Assembly: GCA_000170815.1 (NCBI GenBank)
Contig: ABCO01000001.1
Coordinates: 310,001-374,000 of the forward strand
Reading direction: 5' to 3'
DNA: 64,000 nt
From: an unidentified eubacterium SCB49
GTDB lineage: Bacteria > Bacteroidota > Bacteroidia > Flavobacteriales > Flavobacteriaceae
Shown here: in pieces, positions 26,192 to 35,441 of the stretch
How the letters are laid out: every line of letters begins with the position of its first letter
Numbering within the stretch: the first letter of the stretch is position 1
Translations under genes and position numbers: made by a program
The notes under the pieces: generated by a model
The model's database searches: none
What the model was told of the DNA's origin: nothing
Seen by the model: the letters and a program-made list of their open reading frames with translations, nothing else

Positions 26192-26947
26192 ATGAAACTA
26201 GCCACTACCATCCAAGAGGTCATCACTATTTTAGATGAGATTATTTTAGTCGAGAAAGAGAATAAAAGCACCCTTGCATTTTTTCCGGTACTTTATAATA
26301 ATGTGACCAAACGCATTAGAAACGGCATTATTAATGGTGAATTTGAAGATAATTCTAGAATGGAAAAGCTAGATGTTATTTTTGCAAATAGGTATATAAA
26401 GGCTTATTATGACTACAAAGCAGGCCTTCAAGTAACCGAAAGTTGGTACATTACTTTTGAGGCTAGCCAAGACACTAGTTTATTAATTATACAGCATATT
26501 TTAATGGGTATTAATGCGCACATTAATTTAGACCTCGGAATTGTTACTTCAGAAACAGTGGGGGTAGGCAATGATCTTGAATCTTTTAAAAATGATTTCA
26601 ATAAAATTAATGAGATTCTCAATACCATGGTAAACGGAACACAGGCTAGTGTTAATAGCGTATCACCTTTTTTTAGATTGCTTGAGTTAGTAGGTAAGGG
26701 GAAAGAAGATAAGTTGGCCGCTTTTAGTATTAACGTAGCTAGAGATGGTGCATGGTTATTTGCACAACAATATCACAAGGCCGCAGATCGTACTGCCGAA
26801 ATTTTAAAAAGAGATGGTGTTATTGCAATGCTGGCACTTAAGCTTAGCCGTGTAAAAAGCAAATTTCTTTTATTTACTATTAAAGTCATTCGTCTTTTTG
26901 AATCTAAAAACGTTTTAAAAATAGTTGCGGCACTAGAAAAAGCATAA
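26192..26947 (+). CDS. DUF5995 family protein
   Basis: 251 aa, helical, no signal peptide. The central motif HILMGINAHINLDLG with conserved His and Asn residues is characteristic of DUF5995. Function unknown. The C-terminal half is rich in Lys and hydrophobics (KSKFLLFTIKVIRLFES). The stop codon is inside the left arm of a strong terminator at 26937-26981. Confidence 0.8.
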   Translation: MKLATTIQEVITILDEIILVEKENKSTLAFFPVLYNNVTKRIRNGIINGEFEDNSRMEKLDVIFANRYIKAYYDYKAGLQVTESWYITFEASQDTSLLIIQHILMGINAHINLDLGIVTSETVGVGNDLESFKNDFNKINEILNTMVNGTQASVNSVSPFFRLLELVGKGKEDKLAAFSINVARDGAWLFAQQYHKAADRTAEILKRDGVIAMLALKLSRVKSKFLLFTIKVIRLFESKNVLKIVAALEKA

Positions 26948-26981
26948 AGCAAGTTAAATTATAACTTGTTTTATGCTTTTT
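26937..26981. terminator. Bidirectional terminator between DUF5995 and DUF1304 genes
   Basis: A 19-pair stem (one G-T pair) with a 7-base AAATTAT loop, flanked by A-runs on the left and T-runs on the right, so it works on both strands. It includes the last codons of the DUF5995 gene. Confidence 0.85.
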
Positions 26982-27009
26982 TAAACTCACTTTATTAATT
27001 GCTTTGCTT

Positions 27010-27369
27010 TTATAAGTGTAATAAAATTAAAGTAATCAATGCGGGCATTGCCTGCACAATAAATATTTTTTTACTCACCGTTAATCCTCCGTAGATACCC
27101 GCTATAACAACACAGGCTAAAAAGAAAATGGCGATATATACACGCCACATTGGGTCTTCAATAAAAAAGGTCCAGATAAGTCCGGCGGCCAAAAAGCCGT
27201 TGTAGAGACCTTGATTTGCTGCCATAGATTTAGTAGGTTCAAATATTTCTTTTGGCAATGTTTTAAATATTTTTTTTCCTAAAGTATTCCACGCAAACAT
27301 TTCAAAATAAAGAAAAAATAAATGTAGAAAGGCAATAAAACCAATGAGTATGTTGATTGTGATGTTCAT
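27010..27369 (-). CDS. DUF1304 family membrane protein
   Basis: 119 aa with about four membrane segments. The block FEPTKSMAANQGLYNGFLAAGLIW is the DUF1304 signature. Inner membrane, function unknown. It is 15 bases downstream of the DUF6428 gene and last in the ArsR-led operon. Confidence 0.85.
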   Translation of the reverse strand: MNITINILIGFIAFLHLFFLYFEMFAWNTLGKKIFKTLPKEIFEPTKSMAANQGLYNGFLAAGLIWTFFIEDPMWRVYIAIFFLACVVIAGIYGGLTVSKKIFIVQAMPALITLILLHL

Positions 27370-27384
27370 AATGTATTTTAAATT

Positions 27385-27873
27385 TTAGCAGCATCCACCA
27401 CCTGGTGTGCATGTGTTTTCTGTGTTAGTCGTTGCCTTTTCTAAAGGGAGTCCACAAGTATCTGGAGCTTTACATTGGGTTGTGTCTGTTCCTAATTGAA
27501 TGATAATTTTAGTTTCACCTACTAATACTTGCTCTACAGGTAAATGTGCCGTGTGATAGTTTGCGTTTCCGTACTCAAATTTTACTGTAGCATTCATGTC
27601 ATAAGCTGCCATTTTACCTACTTTGTTTAAAATTCCAGCTGCTTTAAAACAAGACATAGCCGCTTCGCCGTTGTAAGTCTCTGGTTCTAATAATTGAATA
27701 ATTGTTTCATTCCATTCATCCATTTTACCACCACAATCTACAGCTTTTATTGCGGTATGTTTTACTTCTGTGATATGATAATTTTGCGCTACTAGTGCTG
27801 TGTTGTTATAGCCAAATAACAAAGCCTTGTTGTCATTGTCTTTTAGTAGAGTAAATAATTCGCTTGTTTTCAT
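27385..27873 (-). CDS. DUF6428 family protein with Cys-rich tail
   Basis: 162 aa, cytoplasmic. I assign DUF6428 from the N-terminal stretch and the ArsR-linked context. Cysteines are placed like metal ligands: C48 in AVDCGGKMDEW, the QCKAPDTCGLP pair and the tail CTPGGGCC. Such proteins are often found next to ArsR regulators and arsenic genes. A metal- or metalloid-binding role is likely but not shown. Sits 34 bases after arsR. Confidence 0.75.
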   Translation of the reverse strand: MKTSELFTLLKDNDNKALLFGYNNTALVAQNYHITEVKHTAIKAVDCGGKMDEWNETIIQLLEPETYNGEAAMSCFKAAGILNKVGKMAAYDMNATVKFEYGNANYHTAHLPVEQVLVGETKIIIQLGTDTTQCKAPDTCGLPLEKATTNTENTCTPGGGCC

Positions 27874-27907
27874 AACTATTTGCTTTTAATGATTGTTCTC
27901 TATATGA

Positions 27908-28231
27908 TTAGCAACATTTTGCTTCTGTTGCTTCAAAAAACTCGTTAAATAGAGTTTTTAGTTTTCCTAGTTTGTCTACGTTGATGCGGTAGTATTGACT
28001 TTTTCCTTCAAACTTACTTTTAAGTAGTCCCGCTTTTTTAATTACTTGTAAGTGTTGTGATGTCGTAGGTTGTGAAAGCTTTATGGTTTCTGAAATATCT
28101 TTACATAGACAACCGTCACAATCTCCTATGTAGTTTAAAATTGATATTCGAGCTGGATGTGATAATACCTTTGCTAGGTCTGCAAGTTGGTTCACACTCA
28201 TGGTGTGTAAATGTCTTTTAGAAACGCCCAT
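27908..28231 (-). CDS. ArsR/SmtB family transcriptional repressor
   Basis: 107 aa winged helix-turn-helix: LAKVLSHPARISILNYI, then CDGCLCKDISETIKLSQPTTSQHLQVIKKAGLL, with the recognition helix in SQPTTSQHL. The CDGCLC cysteines are in the position of the metal site (ELCVCDL) of ArsR proteins, and a further CC ends the protein. Likely represses its own operon until an As(III), Sb(III) or similar thiophile binds. An inverted repeat at 28264-28277 is a candidate operator. An internal ATG at 28201 is an alternative start. Confidence 0.9.
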   Translation of the reverse strand: MGVSKRHLHTMSVNQLADLAKVLSHPARISILNYIGDCDGCLCKDISETIKLSQPTTSQHLQVIKKAGLLKSKFEGKSQYYRINVDKLGKLKTLFNEFFEATEAKCC

Positions 28232-28263
28232 GTTTTATAAGATTGGTATATAACATACAGTAA

Positions 28264-28277
28264 TTAACTGTAGTTAA
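28264..28277. promoter_or_regulatory. Candidate ArsR operator
   Basis: TTAACTGTAGTTAA is an inverted repeat (TTAACT-GT-AGTTAA) 33 bases upstream of the arsR start. The position and symmetry fit an autoregulatory operator. Not compared with a known consensus. Confidence 0.45.
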
Positions 28278-28325
28278 ATATTAATAACTTTAAATTGCAA
28301 TATTACGATGAAATACTATAATAAA

Positions 28326-28355
28326 AAAGCTTTCAATATTTTTTATGAAAGCTTT
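28326..28355 (-). terminator. Terminator of the TM2-domain gene
   Basis: AAAGCTTTCA (28326-28335) pairs with TGAAAGCTTT (28346-28355). Read on the minus strand the stem is followed by TTTTTTAT and lies 8 bases after the TM2 gene stop. Confidence 0.75.
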
Positions 28356-28363
28356 ATTTCTAT

Positions 28364-28729
28364 TTAGAACCAGGTTTTTTTGCCTACTTGGTACGTTTGG
28401 TAAAACTCTTCGTCGCTTTTAGTTAGGTAGATAATACCTTCTACTAATCCGACTAAAGATGTTATAAGACCACCAAATCCGCAGGTAATTACAGTAGCAC
28501 CTAATAAAATAAGTCCTTCTTTATTGTATCCCAAAATAAATTTATGGACTCCTAACGAACCAAGTACAATAGCAAGAACACCTGCTAATATTTTTTTATT
28601 TTCTCCACCATCTGTAGCGTTATTCCAATTCTCTTTAAAGTCATTTGCTGCGTTTTTTGCATCATTTGCAAATTCTTTAGCATCGTCTTTTAGGTCTTCT
28701 CCGATATTTTTGTTTGTTTCGTCTGACAT
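28364..28729 (-). CDS. TM2 domain-containing membrane protein
   Basis: 121 aa. A charged helical N-terminal half (residues 1-45) is followed by a TM2 domain: KKILAGVLAIVLGSLGVHKFILG and a second segment LITSLVGLVEGIIYL, with the typical GxHxFYLG-like turn. Inner membrane, function unknown. Monocistronic with its own terminator. Confidence 0.88.
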   Translation of the reverse strand: MSDETNKNIGEDLKDDAKEFANDAKNAANDFKENWNNATDGGENKKILAGVLAIVLGSLGVHKFILGYNKEGLILLGATVITCGFGGLITSLVGLVEGIIYLTKSDEEFYQTYQVGKKTWF

Positions 28730-28792
28730 ATTTATATGTTTAGGTTAGTAAAGGGATAAATGTACAAATTATCTATAAATCAAACTATTATA

Positions 28793-29179
28793 TTAAGATT
28801 CAAAAGCAGTATCTATAGGTTCCCATAGTTCAATTTTATTACCATCATTATCCATGATGTATCCAAATTTACCATATTCAAACTCTTGTATATCACCTAT
28901 AATTGTCACTCCTTCTTCTTTTAAAAGCTTCAAAAGCCCAACAAGATTTTCTACACGATAGTTAAACATAAAAGGTTTTTCTGAGGGTTTATAGTATTCC
29001 GTTTCCTGAGGCATAGGACTCCATTGTGTTGAGCATTTATTCCCGTTTTCATCTTTCCACCAGAAAGTACAACCCCAATCATCTGTATTAAAGCCTAAAT
29101 GTTTTTTATACCAGTCTTTTGTCGCTTTTGGATCTGTAGTTTTAAAAAACAAACCGCCAATTCCTGTTACTCTTTTCAT
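28793..29179 (-). CDS. VOC family protein (glyoxalase/bleomycin-resistance fold)
   Basis: 128 aa, a single VOC module pair: GIGGLFFKTTDPKATKDWYKKHLGF at the N-terminus and GYIMDNDGNKIELWEP at the C-terminus, where the Glu would be a metal ligand. The family covers glyoxalases, dioxygenases and resistance proteins; the substrate cannot be named. Cytoplasmic. Confidence 0.88.
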   Translation of the reverse strand: MKRVTGIGGLFFKTTDPKATKDWYKKHLGFNTDDWGCTFWWKDENGNKCSTQWSPMPQETEYYKPSEKPFMFNYRVENLVGLLKLLKEEGVTIIGDIQEFEYGKFGYIMDNDGNKIELWEPIDTAFES

Positions 29180-29275
29180 AGAAATAATTTTTTCATACCC
29201 TTAATAAAGGGGGTTTCGATTAGTTAATTTAATTTTCAATATAAATTTATATAAAAAATAGCCCGCGCACTAGTA

Positions 29276-30211
29276 TTATTTAAACTTAGCAATAATTTTA
29301 TCTACAATTACTTGTGCTAATTTTGTTTTGCTTTCTACCGTCCATCCTGCCACATGGGGTGTTAATAGCACGTTGTCCATGGCAAGTAGTTCTTTTAGTT
29401 CTTGTGGCATTTCTGAAGTAAAAAGAGTTTCGAAACTTAGTTTTTCAAATTCTAAAACATCAAGCCCAGCGCCTAGTATTTTTTTGTTTTTTAGTGCGTC
29501 TACAAGGTCTTTGGTCACCACACTTCTTCCTCTTGCTGTGTTTAATAGCCAAAACGGTTTTTTAAATTCTGAAATAAATGAGGCGTCAACCATTTTGTTT
29601 GTAAGTGGTGTCCAAGGTGTGTGTAAGCTCACAACATCTACTTGTTTTCTGAAATTTTCTAGCGATACTTGTTGCGCGTTTTCATCGCCAACGCCTTCTT
29701 TAATATCATAACAGAGCACTGTACAATCAAACCCACGTAATTTTTTTGCGAATGATTTCCCCATATTTCCGTAGCCAATAATACCTATGGTTTTTGTGTC
29801 TACTTCTAGCCCTCTGTTAGCTTCACGAAGCCAATTGCCTTTTTTTACCTCTAGATCTGCTTTGTTTAGATTATTAAAAAGAGAAAGTAACATCCCAAGG
29901 GTGTGTTCGCCTACGGCATTTCTATTTCCTTCTGGTGATGAGATGAGTGTGATGCCTTTTTTTGTAGCATATTCTTGATCTATACTTTCTAATCCTGCTC
30001 CTACACGTGCTATAAATTTTAGATTGACTGCCTTGTCTATAAATGCAGGGTCTATGTTAAATCTGCTTCTAATGACAATACCGTGATAGTGTTCTATTAT
30101 TGTCTCAATAGCCTCTTTTGACGATGTGTAATCTTCTGTATTATCAAAACCTGCTGTTGTGAGTTGGTCTAATAACAAGGGGTGATTTTGGTCTAGATGT
30201 AGTATTTTCAT
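29276..30211 (-). CDS. D-2-hydroxyacid dehydrogenase (phosphoglycerate dehydrogenase-like)
   Basis: 311 aa. Rossmann motif GIIGYGNMGKSFAKKL near residue 142; catalytic Arg in LLNTARGRSVV, Glu in VLEFEKLSFE and His in TPHVAGWT. No C-terminal ACT domain, so it is the short type. It could be the SerA used for serine synthesis or another NAD-dependent 2-hydroxyacid dehydrogenase; no serC is next to it. Cytoplasmic. Confidence 0.85.
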   Translation of the reverse strand: MKILHLDQNHPLLLDQLTTAGFDNTEDYTSSKEAIETIIEHYHGIVIRSRFNIDPAFIDKAVNLKFIARVGAGLESIDQEYATKKGITLISSPEGNRNAVGEHTLGMLLSLFNNLNKADLEVKKGNWLREANRGLEVDTKTIGIIGYGNMGKSFAKKLRGFDCTVLCYDIKEGVGDENAQQVSLENFRKQVDVVSLHTPWTPLTNKMVDASFISEFKKPFWLLNTARGRSVVTKDLVDALKNKKILGAGLDVLEFEKLSFETLFTSEMPQELKELLAMDNVLLTPHVAGWTVESKTKLAQVIVDKIIAKFK

Positions 30212-30278
30212 GTGTGTATATTCGGTAGTTAATATGGGTATTATCTAGAAGTATAATTTAGTTTGTCTCGCTTTATGT

Positions 30279-30677
30279 CTATTCTGATATAGGAAATAAT
30301 TCACGTATTTCTTCTGTAACCATAGCGATTTTCAATGTTTTTGCATGTATTAGGCACCAAATGGTTTTGGCTTGTACAAGTGTTTTTTTATCTGATAAAC
30401 GAACAATCTTATAGTTACGGATACTTTTTACACCTTTTACGTTTGATATCCAAGTTTTCACCTCAAGTGTATCTCCTAAAAATGCAGAAGCGTTATAGTC
30501 AATATTGTGATTAAGTACATACCAAACATATTTTTGTTTTAGTTCTGGCGTTGCTTTTAGGTCCCAATGTGCTTGTGCAGCATCTAAGCACCATTGCATA
30601 TAAACAAGATTGTTTACGTGATTGTATGCGTCTATATGTTCTTCTGTTACAGTAAGAGTGTACGTGTAGCTGTTCAA
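30279..30677 (-). CDS. Acyl-CoA thioesterase, 4-hydroxybenzoyl-CoA thioesterase fold
   Basis: 132 aa hotdog-fold protein. The motif HIDAYNHVNNLVYMQWCLDA carries the catalytic Asp region of YbgC/FadM-like thioesterases. The frame begins with a TTG (30677); the in-frame stop a few codons upstream rules out an earlier ATG. Likely hydrolyses acyl-CoA in the cytoplasm. Stands alone. Confidence 0.85.
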   Translation of the reverse strand: MNSYTYTLTVTEEHIDAYNHVNNLVYMQWCLDAAQAHWDLKATPELKQKYVWYVLNHNIDYNASAFLGDTLEVKTWISNVKGVKSIRNYKIVRLSDKKTLVQAKTIWCLIHAKTLKIAMVTEEIRELFPISE

Positions 30678-30811
30678 AATAATAAGGTTTTATTTAATGT
30701 AAAGATATATCTTAAAATTAGACCTTTAATTATGTTGCTTTTATGTCTTTTTAAGAATGATGCATTAAGTAGTAGGATGTTACATGTGGTATATTTTTAC
30801 CGCAGGGCAAA

Positions 30812-32161
30812 TTAAATTCCTAATACTAATTTTGCGATCCATAGATAAATTAAGATTCCAAAAATATCATTGCTGGTTGTAATAAACGGCCCTGTTGCAA
30901 TGGCTGGATCAATGCCTCTTTTGTGTAAAAATAATGGGATAAATGTACCTATAATACCCGCTACAATTATCACAACAAATAATGATATAGAGATAGAAAG
31001 TCCGTAATCTATTGTGCCTTTCCAGCCCCAAATAAACAAAAACAAGACGATGGAGAGTGCTGCACCATTTAATGCGGCAAGTGCCATCTCTTTCATTAAT
31101 CTATTGCTAATACTTCCTTTAACATCATCATTTGCAAGACCTTGCACGATAATTGCGCTAGATTGTACACCTACATTACCTGCCATAGCGGCAATTAATG
31201 GGGTGAATAATAACAAGATTGCGTGGTTGTTTAAAACCTCTTCAAAATTACCCATAATTGCAGCAGCTCCTACACCTCCCATTAGACCTAAAAACAGCCA
31301 AGGTAAACGTGCACGTGTTAATTGCCAAACACTATCATCTGCTTCTACATCTTGCGATATACCGGCAGCCATCTGGTAATCTTTTTCTGCTTCGTCTTTT
31401 ATAAAATCTACAATATCATCTATGGTAATACGCCCTACTAGTAGACCGTCTTCATCTACTACAGGAATAGCTTCTAGATCATATTTTTGCATAATTCTAG
31501 CTACCTCTTCATTTTCTGTGTGTACGGTAACGTAGTCAACCTTTGGGATGAAGACTTCACTAATTTTAGTTTTTTCGCTGGCAGTTAATAAGTCTTTTAA
31601 AGAAAGTCTACCTGTAAGCTGTCCTTCTTTATTCGTTACATAAATAGAATGTACCCGGGTCACGTTTTCTGCCTGTCTACGCATTTCACGTACACAACCT
31701 GCAACCGTCCAAGTTTCTTTTACTTGTACGAGTTCTTTTGCCATTAAAGCCCCAGCGGTGTCTTCGTCATAGTTTAATAACTCTACAATATCTGCGGCAT
31801 GTACTTCATCTTCAATCTGATCAATTACTTCTTTTTGCCTAGAGTCATCAAGTTCTGCAATAATATCTGCGGCATCATCTGTATCAAGTTCTTCTAGCTC
31901 TTGCGCAATTTCTGTAGGGGTAAGATTATCTAAAATACGCTCCCTAAGGTCTTCGTCAAGCTCCATTAAAGCCTCTGAAGTAATTTCGCTTTCTAGTAAT
32001 TTAATAAGATAGGTAGCTTCATCACTATTTAGCTCTTCTAGCAATTCTGCTACATCGGCAAAGTGATAATCTTTTAAAAGTTCTCTAAGTGCAAACCCGT
32101 CTTTATTAGCAATAAGTTGCTCTACGCTTAAAATAAAATCATTAGTCAGTTGAAATTGCAT
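30812..32161 (-). CDS. mgtE: Magnesium transporter MgtE
   Basis: 449 aa. Order: MgtE N domain of acidic helical repeats ([34 protein letters not shown]), two CBS domains (about 135-255, including [12 protein letters not shown] and [21 protein letters not shown]), then five membrane segments with the pore motif [10 protein letters not shown]. Mg2+ channel of the inner membrane gated by Mg2+ on the N and CBS domains. The start codon is 20 bases inside rsmA, so the pair is co-transcribed. Confidence 0.96.
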   Translation of the reverse strand: MQFQLTNDFILSVEQLIANKDGFALRELLKDYHFADVAELLEELNSDEATYLIKLLESEITSEALMELDEDLRERILDNLTPTEIAQELEELDTDDAADIIAELDDSRQKEVIDQIEDEVHAADIVELLNYDEDTAGALMAKELVQVKETWTVAGCVREMRRQAENVTRVHSIYVTNKEGQLTGRLSLKDLLTASEKTKISEVFIPKVDYVTVHTENEEVARIMQKYDLEAIPVVDEDGLLVGRITIDDIVDFIKDEAEKDYQMAAGISQDVEADDSVWQLTRARLPWLFLGLMGGVGAAAIMGNFEEVLNNHAILLLFTPLIAAMAGNVGVQSSAIIVQGLANDDVKGSISNRLMKEMALAALNGAALSIVLFLFIWGWKGTIDYGLSISISLFVVIIVAGIIGTFIPLFLHKRGIDPAIATGPFITTSNDIFGILIYLWIAKLVLGI

Positions 32162-32996
32162 CTGCTTCCAGTTTTGTTGTGAGTGCGATAAATTGAGCTA
32201 CAGATAGCTGTTCTGGTCGCTGCCCAAAGATAGTGTCTTCTTTAAGTTTTTCAGAAATTTCGAAGGTTTTTAAACTGTTTCGTAACGTTTTTCTGCGTTG
32301 TTGAAAAGCGGTTTTTACAACTTTATACAAGAAAGCCTCTGAACAAGGTAGCTCTAATGATGCTTTTCTGGTGAGTCTAAGTACACCACTGTCTACCTTA
32401 GGAGGTGGATTAAACACGGTGGGAGGTACAGTAAATAAATATTCTGCATCATAAAAAGCTTGTGCTAAAACAGAGAGTATGCCATAGGTTTTAGAACCGT
32501 GATTTGCACAAATGCGCATGGCTACTTCTTTCTGAAACATTCCGGTGAATTCGGGTACTTGCTCTTTGTTTTCTAGTGCTTTAAATACAATTTGTGTAGA
32601 TATATTGTACGGAAAATTACCTGTTATCGCATATTGCTCAGTTCCGAAGTAATCTTGCAAATCTTCACGTAAAAAATCTGCTTCTAAGATTTGTAAGTTG
32701 TCGTTTGGGTAATGCGCTTCTAAATACGCAATAGAATCACTGTCGAGATCCATAGCAACAAGGTTGATGTCTTTCTCTAAAAGATATTTTGTAAGTACAC
32801 CTGTTCCTGGACCTATTTCTATTACATTTTTATAGCCTTTGTGGGTTAGTGTTTCTGCGATATCTCGTGCTACACCTTCATCAGTTAGAAAGTGTTGGCC
32901 CAAATGCTTTTTTGCGCGTACGGTATCATTTTGAGCGTTAAACTCTCTTCTAGGAGATGAAGAATGCTTGCTGAATTTTTTTTTCTTTTTGCTCAT
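32142..32996 (-). CDS. rsmA: 16S rRNA dimethyladenosine transferase RsmA (KsgA)
   Basis: 284 aa. SAM motif [29 protein letters not shown], and motif IV NFPYNIS, which is diagnostic for N6-adenine dimethylation. A basic N-terminal tail ([15 protein letters not shown]) precedes the usual start [10 protein letters not shown]. It dimethylates two adjacent adenines near the 3' end of 16S rRNA during ribosome maturation. Overlaps mgtE by 20 bases. Confidence 0.96.
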   Translation of the reverse strand: MSKKKKKFSKHSSSPRREFNAQNDTVRAKKHLGQHFLTDEGVARDIAETLTHKGYKNVIEIGPGTGVLTKYLLEKDINLVAMDLDSDSIAYLEAHYPNDNLQILEADFLREDLQDYFGTEQYAITGNFPYNISTQIVFKALENKEQVPEFTGMFQKEVAMRICANHGSKTYGILSVLAQAFYDAEYLFTVPPTVFNPPPKVDSGVLRLTRKASLELPCSEAFLYKVVKTAFQQRRKTLRNSLKTFEISEKLKEDTIFGQRPEQLSVAQFIALTTKLEADAISTD

Positions 32997-33110
32997 TATA
33001 GATAATTAATTTATCGAGTGCTTTGTTTTACTTTAAAAGTATCTCAATGTTAAGACCGCTACAAAAATTTGCTGTTGGGTTTCCTTTCTTTTGTGATTTA
33101 CCCTTAGGGT

Positions 33111-33419
33111 TTATTGTTCACAGATTATTTCTAGTTCTGTTCTAAAAGCTACAAACTTTCCTTCAAAATGTTTTCCTTGTGCTCTTAGTGTATTTGCATC
33201 TTCTGCATAATATTTTTCTAGTGTTGCTTTACTGTCTGTATGGTATTGTACAGAATAAGTAGTGCCGCCCATTTCTTCTTCTATTTGCACCTTTGTCATT
33301 AAAGCTTTTGTAAATTTTCTAGTGTCTAACATGGCAGGTATGTGCTCTGTTTTCATCCAGTGAAGCCAAGCATCATGTGCACTGTTTTCTATGTTTATGG
33401 TAACGTTGTAAATATACAT
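33111..33419 (-). CDS. DUF4286 family protein
   Basis: 102 aa. Ferredoxin-like small protein: MYIYNVTINIE, HDAWLHWMKTEHIPAMLDT and TYSVQYHT are typical of DUF4286, a family found throughout Bacteroidota. Function unknown. It lies between the TPR gene and rsmA, with 69 and 114 bases to its neighbours. Confidence 0.85.
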   Translation of the reverse strand: MYIYNVTINIENSAHDAWLHWMKTEHIPAMLDTRKFTKALMTKVQIEEEMGGTTYSVQYHTDSKATLEKYYAEDANTLRAQGKHFEGKFVAFRTELEIICEQ

Positions 33420-33488
33420 TGTTGTTATTGGTTAATTAGGTGTTAGAAAATATCGTTAAGTGGGTAATTGCTTTTTGCTTTGGAAACA

Positions 33489-35270
33489 TTATTCAATTAA
33501 ATCTCCTCGTAGCATTCTAAATCGCAATCTAGCTTCTGTAAAGAAAATACTATCTGCATAATTAAATATAATCTGCTCGTATAATTCTTTTGCTTTTTCG
33601 GGTTGGGCAAGATCAAATTCGTACATCTTGGCTAACAAAAAATGCGCGTCATCTGCTAATATGTCTTCATTAAACAACTCGATAAGTTTTTTGTAATTGA
33701 GCTCGGCTTTTAAGTAATCTCCTGTTTTTTTGTAAAGATTAGCTTGTCTTAATAAAGCTTCGTCTTCTATACTTTCTCCTTTGTGATTGGTTATGATATC
33801 TTCTAACTGCGTGATGGCTTCTGCGTCTTTATTTTGTAATGCAAGTAAATCTGCGTGGGCAAATTTCTTTAACGCTGTTTGAGTACTATCTTCTAAAGAG
33901 TTGTCACTAATCATTAAACTTAGCTGTAGTGCATCATTAGCAATAAGTTGTGAAGATGATTTTTTTAACACATCAAGTTGTACTTGTGCCCAAGAAAAAT
34001 CTCCTTTAAAATAACTGGTTCTTGCTACTTTAAACCGGGCTTCTTGTGCTAAAACATCACTTTTTACTTTTTCTTGTACTTGGGTGTAATAAATAAGTGC
34101 GCGATTAAATTTTTCGTCTACCACAAGAATGTCTGCCAACTCCATTTTTATACGTGCTTCTTGAAATGCTGTCAATCGTTCCTCTAATAGTGTTTTTAGA
34201 TTTGTAACTGCAAGCTCTTTTTTGTTTTGATTAAAAGCTAAAAAATGATTGAAATCTATCTGAATAAGATACGTAGAATTTCCGCGACCAAATTTGTCTA
34301 ATAAGGTATTGTATTGCTCTTCTAGTTTATTATAGTCTTCTGGTGTTGCTGTTTCTAATTCAATTCTCATTAAATATTGATGTGCAGCAAGTTCCATTTC
34401 TGGGGTTGGTGCTATTTCAATGATAAAGTTAATAATGTCACGTGCTTCATCATAAGCCTCGTTTGAAATTGTGATATAGGCAAGGTTTTGAATTCCTGTG
34501 ATGTCTTCATCAGATCTTTTGTAGATGGCCTTCTCTTGTGCAAATGCTTTTTTATAATCGTTTTGTTGTATAAATAACCAACTAAGCAATTCGTTATATA
34601 GTATGTTTGGTTTGTTCTGTAGTTTTTTAAGCAAAATCTTTCTAAAAAGAATGTTTGCTTCATTGTTTGGGTCTTCTGTGACGTAAAGGCTAAACTGCCT
34701 TAGTGCGTAAGATTTAGTAGTAGGTTTATTTTCTATAAGGTTGATAAAGCTGGAAAACATCTTTTCGGTTTCTCCTTTTTCGCCATATAGTCGTGCTAAT
34801 TGCTGACTAAAATCTAAATCTGGATCTATAGTCATCGCTTTTTCATACAGCGTGATGGTTTGATCTAGTAAGCTAAATTTTTCAAATGCTTTTCCAATAG
34901 TATATGTGTACCGAGGATTTTCTGTAATATAATCTATGGCTTCATTATAATAAATGGTAGCAATAGAGTCTTTACCTTGTAGTGTGTAGTTGTGGCCTAG
35001 TTCTACAGTAACTTGCGGAAGTTTACCTCCAGTGTTTAATTTTTGTTCTAATAGTGTTTGAGCTATTTCATACTGTTCTAATTGTTGGTTCATGGCAACA
35101 AGAGAAAGTGTGTAATCTAGTCTGCTAGGGGTTTGGTCAACTAGTTTTTGGTAAATAGCTATGGCTTTTTCATACTCTCCCTTTTCGGCATAGTTTTTAG
35201 CTAATAACTCGTTTTGAGAAAAGCTAGAAACCCCGATTAATAGTAGTAATAAAGTGAATAATAAGCGCAT
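33489..35270 (-). CDS. Exported tetratricopeptide-repeat protein
   Basis: 593 aa with a signal peptide (LLFTLLLLLIGVSSFSQ). The rest is TPR-like helical hairpins from start to end, such as EKGEYEKAIAIYQKLVDQTP, TLYEKAMTIDPDLDFSQQLARLYGEKGE, and near the C-terminus KTGDYLKAELNYKKLIELF. It should be periplasmic and act as a protein-protein scaffold; partner unknown. It follows serS but a strong terminator separates them. Confidence 0.88.
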   Translation of the reverse strand: MRLLFTLLLLLIGVSSFSQNELLAKNYAEKGEYEKAIAIYQKLVDQTPSRLDYTLSLVAMNQQLEQYEIAQTLLEQKLNTGGKLPQVTVELGHNYTLQGKDSIATIYYNEAIDYITENPRYTYTIGKAFEKFSLLDQTITLYEKAMTIDPDLDFSQQLARLYGEKGETEKMFSSFINLIENKPTTKSYALRQFSLYVTEDPNNEANILFRKILLKKLQNKPNILYNELLSWLFIQQNDYKKAFAQEKAIYKRSDEDITGIQNLAYITISNEAYDEARDIINFIIEIAPTPEMELAAHQYLMRIELETATPEDYNKLEEQYNTLLDKFGRGNSTYLIQIDFNHFLAFNQNKKELAVTNLKTLLEERLTAFQEARIKMELADILVVDEKFNRALIYYTQVQEKVKSDVLAQEARFKVARTSYFKGDFSWAQVQLDVLKKSSSQLIANDALQLSLMISDNSLEDSTQTALKKFAHADLLALQNKDAEAITQLEDIITNHKGESIEDEALLRQANLYKKTGDYLKAELNYKKLIELFNEDILADDAHFLLAKMYEFDLAQPEKAKELYEQIIFNYADSIFFTEARLRFRMLRGDLIE

Positions 35271-35367
35271 ATCGTAAAGATACTATTTTAAACAAGGTTC
35301 GGAAAACAAAAATCGTACCCAACAAAAAGGGTGTCATCTTGATTTGAGGTCTGTTGTGTTAAAAGTA

Positions 35368-35432
35368 AAACCACAAAATTCTAAATATAAAAGTACAATA
35401 GAGATGCTTTTACATTTAGAATTTTGCGGTTT
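35368..35432 (-). terminator. serS terminator
   Basis: A 26-pair stem, 35368-35393 with 35407-35432. The two mismatches on the plus strand become G-U pairs in minus-strand RNA, so it is a minus-strand structure. It is followed there by TTTTAC-TTTT and lies 9 bases after the serS stop. Confidence 0.85.
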
Positions 35433-35441
35433 GCTATTTAA

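Noticed and set aside
35378..35424. ATTCTAAAT and ATTTAGAAT in the serS terminator as further copies of the iron box
   Set aside because: They are the two arms of the terminator stem after a stop codon, not in a promoter, and do not extend to the 13-base box.
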